Positions 1 through 5,500 of a DNA stretch of 10,551 nt are shown in pieces. The notes below the pieces were generated by a model, which was not told the DNA's origin, searched no databases, and worked only from the letters and a program-made list of their open reading frames with translations. Location of the stretch: assembly GCA_963204845.1 (NCBI GenBank), contig CAUJIL010000310.1, positions 1-10,551 on the forward strand, in the 5' to 3' direction. The stretch's first letter is position 1. Each line of letters opens with the position of its first letter. A program made the translations under genes and the position numbers. The DNA is from Pseudomonadota bacterium (GTDB lineage: Bacteria > Pseudomonadota > Gammaproteobacteria > Pseudomonadales > UBA5518).

Positions 1-210
1 GCGCAGCACGTACTCGCTGCGCACGCGGTCGGCGTTCGCGAAGTGCTCGCCGCAGTCAGGGTCGAACACGACCTGGACCACCCCCTCGCGATCACGCAGA
101 TCGACGAAGATCACGCCGCCGTGATCACGGCGGCGGTCCGCCCAACCGCACAGCGTGACCTCCTGGCCGGAGTGGGAAACGTCGAGATCGCCACAATAGT
201 GCGTGCGCAT
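1..210 (-). CDS. aspS: Aspartyl-tRNA synthetase, N-terminal 70 residues (partial)
   Basis: This is the 5' end of aspS; the gene continues beyond the left edge. The enzyme is a cytoplasmic class II synthetase that charges tRNA with aspartate. The visible 70 residues are the N-terminal OB-fold anticodon-binding domain: the start MRTHYCGDL, then TLCGWADRRRDHGGVIFVDL, then LRDREGVVQVVFDPD, all strongly typical of bacterial AspRS. The ATG is at 208-210 and matches the family N-terminus. The gene lies 34 bases downstream of the fmdB-like gene on the same strand, so the two are probably co-transcribed. Position 30 is His where E. coli has Leu. In Pseudomonas aeruginosa the equivalent His31 was linked to relaxed, tRNA-Asn-accepting specificity, so this may be a non-discriminating enzyme. 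The catalytic domain is not in the window. Confidence 0.95.
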   Translation of the reverse strand, partial: MRTHYCGDLDVSHSGQEVTLCGWADRRRDHGGVIFVDLRDREGVVQVVFDPDCGEHFANADRVRSEYVLR

Positions 211-244
211 GCGTGTGTTCCGCTGTGTTCGGGTGCCTGGGGTT

Positions 245-571
245 TCAGTTGCCGCTCGTACTGCTCGCTGCCGCGGGTGCGCTCGACGAGGCGGTGGACG
301 AAGCCGTGGGCGCGGCGGGCGACGCGGCCGGAGCCGACGCCTTGTCACCGCCGCCCGCCGACGCCTCGCCGGCAAGGTTCTTCTTGCCGCCGCTCTTGAA
401 GTCCGTCTCGTACCAGCCGCCGCCCTTCAGCCGGAATCCGGCGGCGCTGATCTTGCGCCGCAGCTGCGACTCCCCGCACTGCGGGCACAGCGTCAGCGGC
501 TCGTCCGCGAGCTTCTGCAGCTTCTCCAGTTCGTGATTGCAGCCATCGCAGCGGTATTCGTAGATGGGCAT
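245..571 (-). CDS. FmdB-family small zinc-ribbon protein with Ala/Ser-rich tail
   Basis: The 108-residue product starts MPIYEYRCDGC. It carries two CxxC pairs, C8/C11 and C29/C32, which form the zinc ribbon of the FmdB / CxxC_CxxC_SSSS family. A second conserved-looking segment at about 40-65 (KISAAGFRLKGGGWYETDFK) is also family-typical. Residues from about 66 to the end are low-complexity Gly/Ala/Ser/Pro and probably disordered. The start ATG at 569-571 has GGAGG 7 bases upstream. Longer in-frame starts reach back through the promoter region and are not credible. The molecular role of this family is poorly defined; the FmdB name comes from a regulatory protein of formamidase/amidase genes in Methylophilus. 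The gene sits directly upstream of aspS, a common gammaproteobacterial neighbourhood, although the DUF502 membrane-protein gene often found between them is absent. Confidence 0.9.
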   Translation of the reverse strand: MPIYEYRCDGCNHELEKLQKLADEPLTLCPQCGESQLRRKISAAGFRLKGGGWYETDFKSGGKKNLAGEASAGGGDKASAPAASPAAPTASSTASSSAPAAASSTSGN

Positions 572-638
572 TCCAGAACCTCCGATGATGCCTGGTTCCA
601 CCGGCCGCGCGGGCGCGCGGCGGCTAAAAAGGCCGGCG

Positions 639-644
639 ATTATA
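639..644 (-). promoter_or_regulatory. -10 box of the fmdB-aspS promoter
   Basis: On the minus strand this is a perfect TATAAT in very GC-rich surroundings. No convincing -35 hexamer lies 16-18 bases upstream (TCATCC or similar), so activation or a weak promoter is possible. The predicted start, near 632, gives a leader of about 60 bases before the fmdB-like ATG. Confidence 0.5.
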
Positions 645-763
645 CTCCAGCCCCCGGGCAGGGATGATGCGAATTCATGCCGTTTCGCCGCGCGCCCACG
701 CACCTTCGCCGCCACCGCGCGACCGCGGCACAACGGCTGGTCGCACGCGGGGCGCGCGCGCTG

Positions 764-792
764 TTGCCGTGCCTGTACGAATGCATTATATA
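764..792 (+). promoter_or_regulatory. Sigma70-type promoter of the HU gene
   Basis: TTGCCG at 764-769 and TATATA at 787-792 are separated by exactly 17 bases, in an AT-rich island (attatatata) within a roughly 70% GC region. The predicted transcription start is near 799, which gives a leader of about 105 bases before the HU start codon. Confidence 0.6.
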
Positions 793-904
793 TACGCGCG
801 CTGTAGCGAGGAGTGCGCGAAAACCCGGCATTTACAGCATGAAAACAGGCTTCGTCCCCGGGAGCCCTGCACCGAACAACCTGCAAACACCAGAAGGAAA
901 CGAC

Positions 905-1333
905 ATGGCCGCAGACAAGAAAAAAGCCGCGAAGGCAGCGCCGAAGAAGGCTGCCGCGAAAAAAGCAGCCCCGAAAAAGGCTGCTCCGAAGCCCGCCGCG
1001 AAAGCTGCGGCGAAACCGACACCGGTCAAGGACCGCTGGAGCAAGACCCAGATCCTGAACGAGATTTCCGAACGCACGCAGGTCTCGCGCAAGCAGGCCA
1101 CCGCGATGATCGAGGAACTCTCCGGGATCATCGGCCGTCACCTCGGCAAGGGTGGCCCGGGCGAATTCGTGCTGCCCGGCCTGTTCAAGATCAACACCCG
1201 CAAGAAGCCGGCGCAGAAGGCGCGCAAGGGCATCGACCCGTTCACCAAGCAGGAGCGGATGTTCGCCGCCAAGCCCGCTTCGGTGTCGGTGAAGGTGCGC
1301 CCGCTGAAGAAGCTGAAGGACATGGCGCACTGA
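905..1333 (+). CDS. HU-family DNA-binding protein with Lys/Ala/Pro-rich N-terminal tail
   Basis: The 142-residue protein has two parts. Residues 1 to about 42 form a highly basic tail of AAPKK/KKAAP-like units, resembling histone H1 or AlgP tails. Residues about 43-142 form an HU/IHF-type domain: helical dimerisation segment (WSKTQILNEISERTQVSRKQ), core GEFVLPGLFKI, then the DNA-contacting arm RKGIDPFTKQ with the proline that intercalates into DNA in HU relatives, and a C-terminal VKVRPLKKLKD strand/helix. It should bend and compact DNA in the nucleoid, with the tail adding non-specific binding. The start ATG has AGAAGGA about 6 bases upstream. A longer frame starting at 677 would cross the promoter and is rejected. 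The gene has its own promoter and a strong terminator, so it is monocistronic and probably well expressed. It is longer than the roughly 90 residues of standard HU, because of the tail. Confidence 0.92.
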   Translation: MAADKKKAAKAAPKKAAAKKAAPKKAAPKPAAKAAAKPTPVKDRWSKTQILNEISERTQVSRKQATAMIEELSGIIGRHLGKGGPGEFVLPGLFKINTRKKPAQKARKGIDPFTKQERMFAAKPASVSVKVRPLKKLKDMAH

Positions 1334-1360
1334 AGCGACCGGCAACGGCGCAGCGACCGG

Positions 1361-1389
1361 AAACCCCGCGGGAAACCGCGGGGTTTTTT
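1361..1389 (+). terminator. Intrinsic terminator of the HU gene
   Basis: CCCCGCGG (1364-1371) pairs perfectly with CCGCGGGG (1376-1383) around a GAAA tetraloop. The flanking AAA extends the stem against the first Ts of a six-T run (1384-1389). It starts 27 bases after the HU stop. On the opposite strand only three Ts follow the stem, so any termination of the convergent HIT transcript would be weaker. Confidence 0.92.
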
Positions 1390-1397
1390 ATGTCCGC

Positions 1398-1497
1398 GTA
1401 GGTTCGGCCTGTGGCCGAACATTTGTCCGGGCACAGCCCGGACCTACGGCCGAACGGCGCGTATCCGGGCACCTGTCCGGGCACAGCCCGGACCTAC
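1398..1497. repeat. REP palindrome cluster (three full copies plus halves)
   Basis: Three GTAGG-headed stem-loops lie here. REP1 (1398-1421) is on the plus strand, with stem TTCGGCC/GGCCGAA and loop TGT. REP2 (1424-1447) and REP3 (1474-1497) are identical 24-base copies on the minus strand, exactly 50 bases apart, with stem GTCCGGGC/GCCCGGAC and loop ACA. Between them are isolated half-elements: ggccgaac at 1448-1455, as in REP1, and tccgggcac at 1464-1472, as in REP2. The inverted pair followed by a direct repeat resembles a BIME. Such elements are usually mobilised by RAYT transposases (none in this window) and can stabilise 3' ends of mRNA. REP3 supplies the stop codon of the HIT gene. Confidence 0.85.
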
Positions 1498-1925
1498 GGG
1501 CCAACCCCGAGCAGTTCGCGCAGCACCGCGCAACGCGCATCACGCTCGGCGTCGGCATACGGCACCACCGGCATCACCCCCCACACCGGACGCGGCCACG
1601 CGGGGTCACCGGTGAAGCGCACGATGTGGTGCACGTGCAGCTGCGGCACCACGTTGCCGAGCGCCGCGACGTTGAGCTTGTGCCCGCCGAAACGCGCCAT
1701 CAACGCGCGCCCCAGCCGCGTCGATTCGCCCCAGAACCGTGCCAGGTCGGCCGGCGCCAGTTCGTGGATCTCGCGCAACCCGGGCCGGCGCGGCACCAGA
1801 ATCACCCACGGGTAGTTCCGATCCCCCATCAGCAGCACGCGGCACAGCGGCAGGTCACCGACCACCGCGCAATCGGCCGCGAGCGCCGGATGCAGCTCGA
1901 AGCCTTCGTCGTCGCCCATCGTCAT
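1494..1925 (-). CDS. HIT-family nucleotide-binding protein
   Basis: The 143-residue protein belongs to the histidine triad superfamily of small nucleotidyl hydrolases and transferases. Visible features are FELHPALAADCAVVGDLPLCRVLL near the N-terminus, a YPWVILVPRR strand (39-48), KLNVAALGNVV (83-93) and the active-site motif QLHVHHIVR (95-103). The last is the H-x-H-H variant typical of a proteobacterial HIT subfamily rather than the classical HxHxH; its substrate is not known to me. The start ATG at 1923-1925 (MTMGDD) has GGAG 8 bases upstream; the ATG two codons later is less well placed. The TAG stop lies inside the head of REP3. The gene is divergent from proS, with which it is a neighbour in other gammaproteobacteria. 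Confidence 0.88.
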   Translation of the reverse strand: MTMGDDEGFELHPALAADCAVVGDLPLCRVLLMGDRNYPWVILVPRRPGLREIHELAPADLARFWGESTRLGRALMARFGGHKLNVAALGNVVPQLHVHHIVRFTGDPAWPRPVWGVMPVVPYADAERDARCAVLRELLGVGP

Positions 1926-2185
1926 CGTGCCATCTCCATGGTCAGCTTCGGATGCGGACACACAGGCGCCGTCACGGGCGCGCAGCGCGCAGCAATGATC
2001 TCCGGCACCGCTCCCCTCGGCATGACTGCCTACTCCGCATGGCGCGTGGTCCGGTCGGCATCCCCGACCCGCGCCGGTCGCCGTGCATGCGTGGCGCCGT
2101 CCGATCCGCCTGTACGCTGATCGCCCGGAGCCGTAGAATCCGCGGCTCGCGTCCAACCTCCGGACTTCCGCGGAATACTAGCAGC
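1926..2185. other. Divergent spacer between HIT gene and proS
   Basis: This 260-base region has no supported gene. It must contain the promoters of both the HIT gene and proS. I recognise only a weak plus-strand candidate for proS, listed separately, and no clear minus-strand promoter for the HIT gene. No T-box or riboswitch-like architecture is apparent by eye. Confidence 0.5.
2111..2148 (+). promoter_or_regulatory. Candidate proS promoter with flanking inverted repeat
   Basis: TGTACG (2111-2116) and TAGAAT (2134-2139) are 17 bases apart. The -10 box is good (5 of 6) and the -35 poor (3 of 6). The -10 sits in the 9-base loop of an inverted repeat, GAGCCG (2128-2133) and CGGCTC (2143-2148), which could be an operator or chance in GC-rich DNA. 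The predicted start near 2146 gives a leader of about 40 bases. Confidence 0.35.
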
Positions 2186-3916
2186 ATGCGCGCCAGCCAG
2201 CTCCTGATCGCCACCCTGAAGCAGACACCGGCCGACGCCGAGGTGGTCAGCCACCAGCTGATGCTGCGCGCCGGCCTGATCCGCCGGCTCGCCTCGGGGC
2301 TCTACACCTGGCTGCCGCTCGGACTGCGCGTGCTGCGCAAGGTCGAACGCATCGTGCGCGAGGAAATGGACCGCGCGGGCGCGCAGGAAGTGCTGATGCC
2401 GGTAGTGCAGCCCGCCGAACTGTGGCAGGAGTCGGGGCGCTGGGTGCAGTACGGCCCCGAGCTGCTGCGCATCGCCGACCGCCACGAGCGGCCGTTCTGC
2501 CTCGGACCCACGCACGAGGAAGTGATCACCGACCTCGCGCGCAACGAGCTGCGCAGCTACCGTCAGCTGCCGGTCAACTTCTACCAGATCCAGACCAAGT
2601 TCCGCGACGAGATCCGGCCGCGCTTCGGCGTGATGCGGGCGCGCGAGTTCGTGATGAAGGACGCCTACTCGTTCCACCTCGACGCCGAATCCCTCGACGA
2701 AACCTACCGCGCGATGCACCGCGCGTACTGCCGCATCTTCGACCGCATCGGCCTGCTGTACCGGCCGGTACTGGCCGACACCGGCAGCATCGGCGGCAGC
2801 GAGTCACACGAGTTCCACGTGCTGGCCGACGCGGGCGAGGACGCGATCGCGTGCAGCGACGCGAGCGACTATGCCGCCAACGTCGAGAAGGCCGAGGCGC
2901 TCGCGCCGGTGGCGAACCGCGCCGCGCCCGCCGGGCAACTGGCCGAGGTCGCGACGCCGGGACGGCACACGATCGCCGACGTCGCCGCTTTCCTCGGCGT
3001 CGCCCCTGCGTGCCTGGCGAAGACGCTGATCGTCGCCGGCACGCAGACGCCGCTGGTGGCGCTGGTGCTGCGCGGCGACCACCAGTTGAACGCGATCAAG
3101 GCGGAGGCGCACCCGCTGGTCGCCGCGCCGCTGCGCATGGCCGACGACGCGGAGATCGCGGCGGCGCTGGGCTGCCGCCCGGGTTCGCTGGGTCCGGTGC
3201 GGATCGGCATCCCGGTGCTCGCCGATCGCAGCGTGGCGGTGCTGGCGGACTTCGTCTGCGGCGCGAACCGCGACGGCTTCCACCTGCGCGGCGTGAACTG
3301 GGAGCGCGACTGCGGCTACGACGAGGTCTGCGACCTGCGCAACGTCGTCGACGGCGACCCCAGTCCGGACGGCCACGGCACGCTGGCGGTGCGCCGCGGC
3401 ATCGAGGTGGGGCACATCTTCAAGCTGGGGCAGAAATACAGCGCCGCGCTCGGCGCACGCGTGCTCGACGAAACCGGCAACGAGCGTACGCTGACCATGG
3501 GCTGCTACGGCATCGGCGTCTCGCGCATCGTGGCGGCGGCGATCGAGCAGAACCACGACGCGGCCGGCATCGTCTGGCCGCAGGCGATCGCGCCGTTCAC
3601 CGTGGCGCTGGTTCCGCTGAACGCGCAGAAATCGGCCGCGGTGCGCGAGACCGCCGAACGGCTGTACGCGGAACTCACGGCGGCGGGCATCGACGTGCTG
3701 CTCGACGACCGCGAGGAACGGCCGGGGGTCAAGTTCGCCGACATGGAACTGATCGGGATCCCGCACCAGGTGGTGATCGGCGAGCGCTCGCTCGCCACCG
3801 GCATGGTCGAGTACCGCCCGCGCGCCGGCGAGGGCCGCGCGGAAGTGCCGGCCGGGACGATCGCCGGGTTCCTGCGCGAGCGCATTGGCGCGGGATTCGT
3901 TTTTTTGTCGGGCTGA
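2186..3916 (+). CDS. proS: Prolyl-tRNA synthetase, bacterial type with editing domain
   Basis: The 576-residue class II synthetase is close in length to E. coli ProRS (572). It charges tRNA-Pro with proline in the cytoplasm. It starts MRASQLLIATLKQTPADAEV, as the family does. Features in order are motif 1 around LYTWLPLGLRVL to VLMPVVQP (40-76), the GPTHEE loop (107-112), motif 2 RPRFGVMRAREFVMKDAYSF (144-163), the YbaK-like INS editing insertion at about 225-405 with Lys279 (CLAKTLIV), which removes mischarged Ala, motif 3 GCYGIGVSR (439-447), and the anticodon-binding domain (about 470-570). The start ATG lacks a strong Shine-Dalgarno, but homology fixes it. The last residues (FLSG) and the TGA are encoded inside a T-run and REP palindrome, suggesting that the original 3' end was altered by REP insertion. 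Confidence 0.97.
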   Translation: MRASQLLIATLKQTPADAEVVSHQLMLRAGLIRRLASGLYTWLPLGLRVLRKVERIVREEMDRAGAQEVLMPVVQPAELWQESGRWVQYGPELLRIADRHERPFCLGPTHEEVITDLARNELRSYRQLPVNFYQIQTKFRDEIRPRFGVMRAREFVMKDAYSFHLDAESLDETYRAMHRAYCRIFDRIGLLYRPVLADTGSIGGSESHEFHVLADAGEDAIACSDASDYAANVEKAEALAPVANRAAPAGQLAEVATPGRHTIADVAAFLGVAPACLAKTLIVAGTQTPLVALVLRGDHQLNAIKAEAHPLVAAPLRMADDAEIAAALGCRPGSLGPVRIGIPVLADRSVAVLADFVCGANRDGFHLRGVNWERDCGYDEVCDLRNVVDGDPSPDGHGTLAVRRGIEVGHIFKLGQKYSAALGARVLDETGNERTLTMGCYGIGVSRIVAAAIEQNHDAAGIVWPQAIAPFTVALVPLNAQKSAAVRETAERLYAELTAAGIDVLLDDREERPGVKFADMELIGIPHQVVIGERSLATGMVEYRPRAGEGRAEVPAGTIAGFLRERIGAGFVFLSG

Positions 3917-3929
3917 AGCCCGACCTGCG
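3906..3929 (-). repeat. REP palindrome overlapping the proS stop codon
   Basis: The sequence is a perfect 7-base stem GTCGGGC (3907-3913) / GCCCGAC (3918-3924) around TGAA, with a CAGG-like head (GCAGG on the minus strand) in place of GTAGG. It belongs to the same family as the cluster at 1398-1497. The proS TGA is in the loop. Seven Ts (3900-3906) precede rather than follow the stem in the direction of transcription, so it is not a standard intrinsic terminator. Confidence 0.75.
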
Positions 3930-3943
3930 CGGAGGAAACGACG

Positions 3944-4120
3944 ATGATCAAACTGATCCTGCTGGTGGCGATCACCTGGCTGCTGTGGCTGATCCGCGAG
4001 GAACTGGTGCAGATGGGCGAGCGCCAGCGCAACCTGAAGGCGATGCTCGAGCGACTGTCGGAACGCGTGGACCGGCTGGCCGCCGCGGCGCGCCCGTGCG
4101 ATCCCCCGGAACCGAAGTGA
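3944..4120 (+). CDS. Small single-pass membrane protein, unrecognised
   Basis: This 58-residue protein matches no family that I know. It starts MIKLILLVAITWLLWLI, a hydrophobic helix with almost no soluble N-terminus (residues 1-17). A charged amphipathic segment follows (REELVQMGERQRNLKAMLER and on to about residue 47) that looks like a coiled coil, and then a short Pro-rich end (PCDPPEPK). That suggests an inner-membrane anchor with a cytoplasmic or periplasmic coiled coil. An excellent ribosome-binding site, GGAGG at 3931-3935, lies 8 bases before the ATG, and codon use is GC-rich like its neighbours. It starts 27 bases after proS, probably on the same transcript, with a REP element between. 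Its stop is separated by one base from the convergent hemB stop. Coding status is well supported; function is unknown. Confidence 0.8.
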   Translation: MIKLILLVAITWLLWLIREELVQMGERQRNLKAMLERLSERVDRLAAAARPCDPPEPK

Positions 4121-4121
4121 C

Positions 4122-5096
4122 TCAGCCGCTGCGCAGCCAGCGCGCCACGTCTTCGGCGAAGTAGGTCAGGATCATGTCGGCGCCGGCGCGCCGGAACGCC
4201 GTCATGGTTTCCATGACCAGCGCGCGCTCGTCCATCAGGCCGGCCGCGGCGGCGGCCTTGATCATCGCGTACTCGCCGCTCACCTGGTAGACCGCGAGCG
4301 GTCGCGTGCAGCGCGCGCGGATCATTGCGAGCACGTCGAGGTACGCGATCCCTGGCTTGACCATCAGGATGTCGGCGCCCTCCTCCTCGTCACGCACCGA
4401 CTCGGCGAGCGCCTCGCGGCCGTTGCCCGCATCGAGCTGGTAGCCGGCGCGGTTGCCCTTGAAGCTGCTGTCGACGGCGTCGCGGAACGGTCCGTAGAAC
4501 GCCGAGGCGAACTTCGTCGAGTACGACATCACCGGCAGGTGGGAGAATCCCGCGCCGTCGAGCCCGGCGCGGATCGCCGCGATCATGCCGTCCATCATCC
4601 CGGACGGCGCGATCATGTCGACGCCCGCATGCGCCGCCGTCAGCACCTGCTGCACCAGGTTGGCGAGCGTGGGATCGTTGGCGACCTGGTCGCCCTCGAG
4701 CACGCCGCAGTGCCCGTGATCGGTGTATTCGCAGAAGCAGTTGTCGCTGATCACCAGCATGTCCGGCGCCGCTTCCTTCGCGCGCCGGATCATCCGCGCG
4801 AGCAGGCCGTCGGGGTTCCAGGTGTCGCTGCCGCAGGCGTCCTTGTGGTGCGAGACGCCGAACAGCATCACCGCGCCGATGCCCAGATCGCGCGCCCGCG
4901 CCACCACCTCGCCGAGCCCGGCTTCGGTATGGCGTACCACGCCCGGCATGCTCGGGATCGGTACCGGTCGCGCCACGCCCTCCTCGACGAATACCGGCAG
5001 GATCAGTTGCGAGGCCGACAGCGAGGTCTCGCGCACCAGCGCGCGCAGGCGTTCGCTGCGGCGCAGGCGACGGAAACGGAACGGCAGTTCGATCAC
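4122..5096 (-). CDS. hemB: Delta-aminolevulinic acid dehydratase (porphobilinogen synthase), zinc type
   Basis: The 324-residue enzyme condenses two 5-aminolevulinate molecules to porphobilinogen, the second common step of tetrapyrrole synthesis, as a cytoplasmic TIM-barrel homo-octamer. The two Schiff-base lysines are K195 (MSYSTKFASAFYGPFRDA) and K247 (ILMVKPGIAYLD). The metal motif DNCFCEYTDHGHCG (118-131) has all three cysteines, C120, C122 and C130, marking the zinc-dependent class rather than the Mg-dependent aspartate type seen in Pseudomonas. Length and motif numbering match E. coli HemB. The start is GTG at 5094-5096, with GGAG 10 bases upstream, and gives the normal N-terminus MIELPFRFRRLRRS. 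It is 46 bases downstream of the DUF4404-like gene on the same strand and probably in the same operon. It converges on the small membrane-protein gene with a 1-base gap. Confidence 0.97.
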   Translation of the reverse strand: MIELPFRFRRLRRSERLRALVRETSLSASQLILPVFVEEGVARPVPIPSMPGVVRHTEAGLGEVVARARDLGIGAVMLFGVSHHKDACGSDTWNPDGLLARMIRRAKEAAPDMLVISDNCFCEYTDHGHCGVLEGDQVANDPTLANLVQQVLTAAHAGVDMIAPSGMMDGMIAAIRAGLDGAGFSHLPVMSYSTKFASAFYGPFRDAVDSSFKGNRAGYQLDAGNGREALAESVRDEEEGADILMVKPGIAYLDVLAMIRARCTRPLAVYQVSGEYAMIKAAAAAGLMDERALVMETMTAFRRAGADMILTYFAEDVARWLRSG

Positions 5097-5142
5097 GGCG
5101 CGGGCTCTCCGGAAGCGATGAAGGCGGGCAGCCAGCCCGGGC

Positions 5143-5409
5143 TCAGACGCCCATGTTGCCGAGCGCGACCAGCATGCTGTTCACGATCGCGGTCAGGTTC
5201 GGGTGGCGGGCCTCGAAACCACTCAGCGCCTCTTCGAGTTCCTCGACCAGCGCCGCGGGATCACCGACCGCGTTCTCCTCGTCGAGCTCGCGCTGCACGT
5301 CCCCGGCGAGTTGCTCGAGTCGCTCGAGTTCCGCGGCGTCACCGCGGTCGGCGCGCGCGATCTCCTCGCGCAGGCGCGCCAGGTCGGCGCGCAGTCTGTC
5401 GATCGGCAT
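5143..5409 (-). CDS. DUF4404-like small coiled-coil protein
   Basis: The 88-residue acidic protein starts MPIDRLRADLARLREEIARA. It is almost entirely predicted helix with heptad-like Leu spacing to about residue 65. A conserved-looking end follows: FEARHPNLTAIVNSMLVALGNMGV. The ARHP-L...N-LV-L-NMG-GV pattern is what I associate with the DUF4404 family, which has no assigned function. There is no signal peptide or membrane segment, so it is probably cytosolic. The ATG at 5407-5409 has GGAG 7 bases upstream; longer frames have no support. It lies directly upstream of hemB on the same strand, so it is likely the first gene of that transcript, though a functional link to haem synthesis is only inferred from position. 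Confidence 0.82.
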   Translation of the reverse strand: MPIDRLRADLARLREEIARADRGDAAELERLEQLAGDVQRELDEENAVGDPAALVEELEEALSGFEARHPNLTAIVNSMLVALGNMGV

Positions 5410-5437
5410 GATGGATCTCCGGCTGTCGATGGTGCCA

Positions 5438-5443
5438 ATTATC
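5438..5443 (-). promoter_or_regulatory. Weak -10-like box upstream of DUF4404-hemB
   Basis: The minus strand reads GATAAT in the 91-base gap between the CrtC-like gene and the DUF4404-like gene, about 28 bases before the ATG. The -35 position is poor (TATGCC). It is listed because a transcript for hemB should begin in this gap unless it reads through from the operon upstream. Confidence 0.3.
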
Positions 5444-5500
5444 GGCCATCGGGCCGGGCGGGCATACCCCCGCGTGCCGCCGCGCCTCGCGGGAGGCAGT

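Larger units (their letters stand above)
572..904. other. Divergent intergenic region between fmdB-like gene and HU gene
   Basis: This 333-base stretch contains no credible coding sequence; the open frames crossing it lack ribosome-binding sites and family resemblance. It holds the promoters for both flanking genes, listed separately. It also has a perfect palindromic GC hairpin at 605-620 (ccgcgcgggcgcgcgg) nested inside a CCGGCC/GGCCGG inverted repeat at 601-606 and 631-636. That structure would lie in the 5' leader of the fmdB-like transcript, just upstream of its ribosome-binding site. The HU leader (about 800-904) shows no strong hairpin that I can see by eye. Confidence 0.7.

Noticed and set aside
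114..135. A perfect 22-base palindrome centred on TGATCA
   Set aside because: It lies in the aspS coding sequence and encodes the conserved RRRDHGGVIF block; codon choice in GC-rich DNA explains it.
2422..4164. A 580-residue Arg-rich open frame on the plus strand
   Set aside because: It is an out-of-frame shadow of proS, with no family resemblance or ribosome-binding site. Its 3' end overlaps the real 58-residue gene in another frame.
5469..5493. A CGCGGG/CCCGCG inverted repeat after the CrtC-like gene as a terminator
   Set aside because: The 13-base loop is long and no T-run follows on the minus strand.
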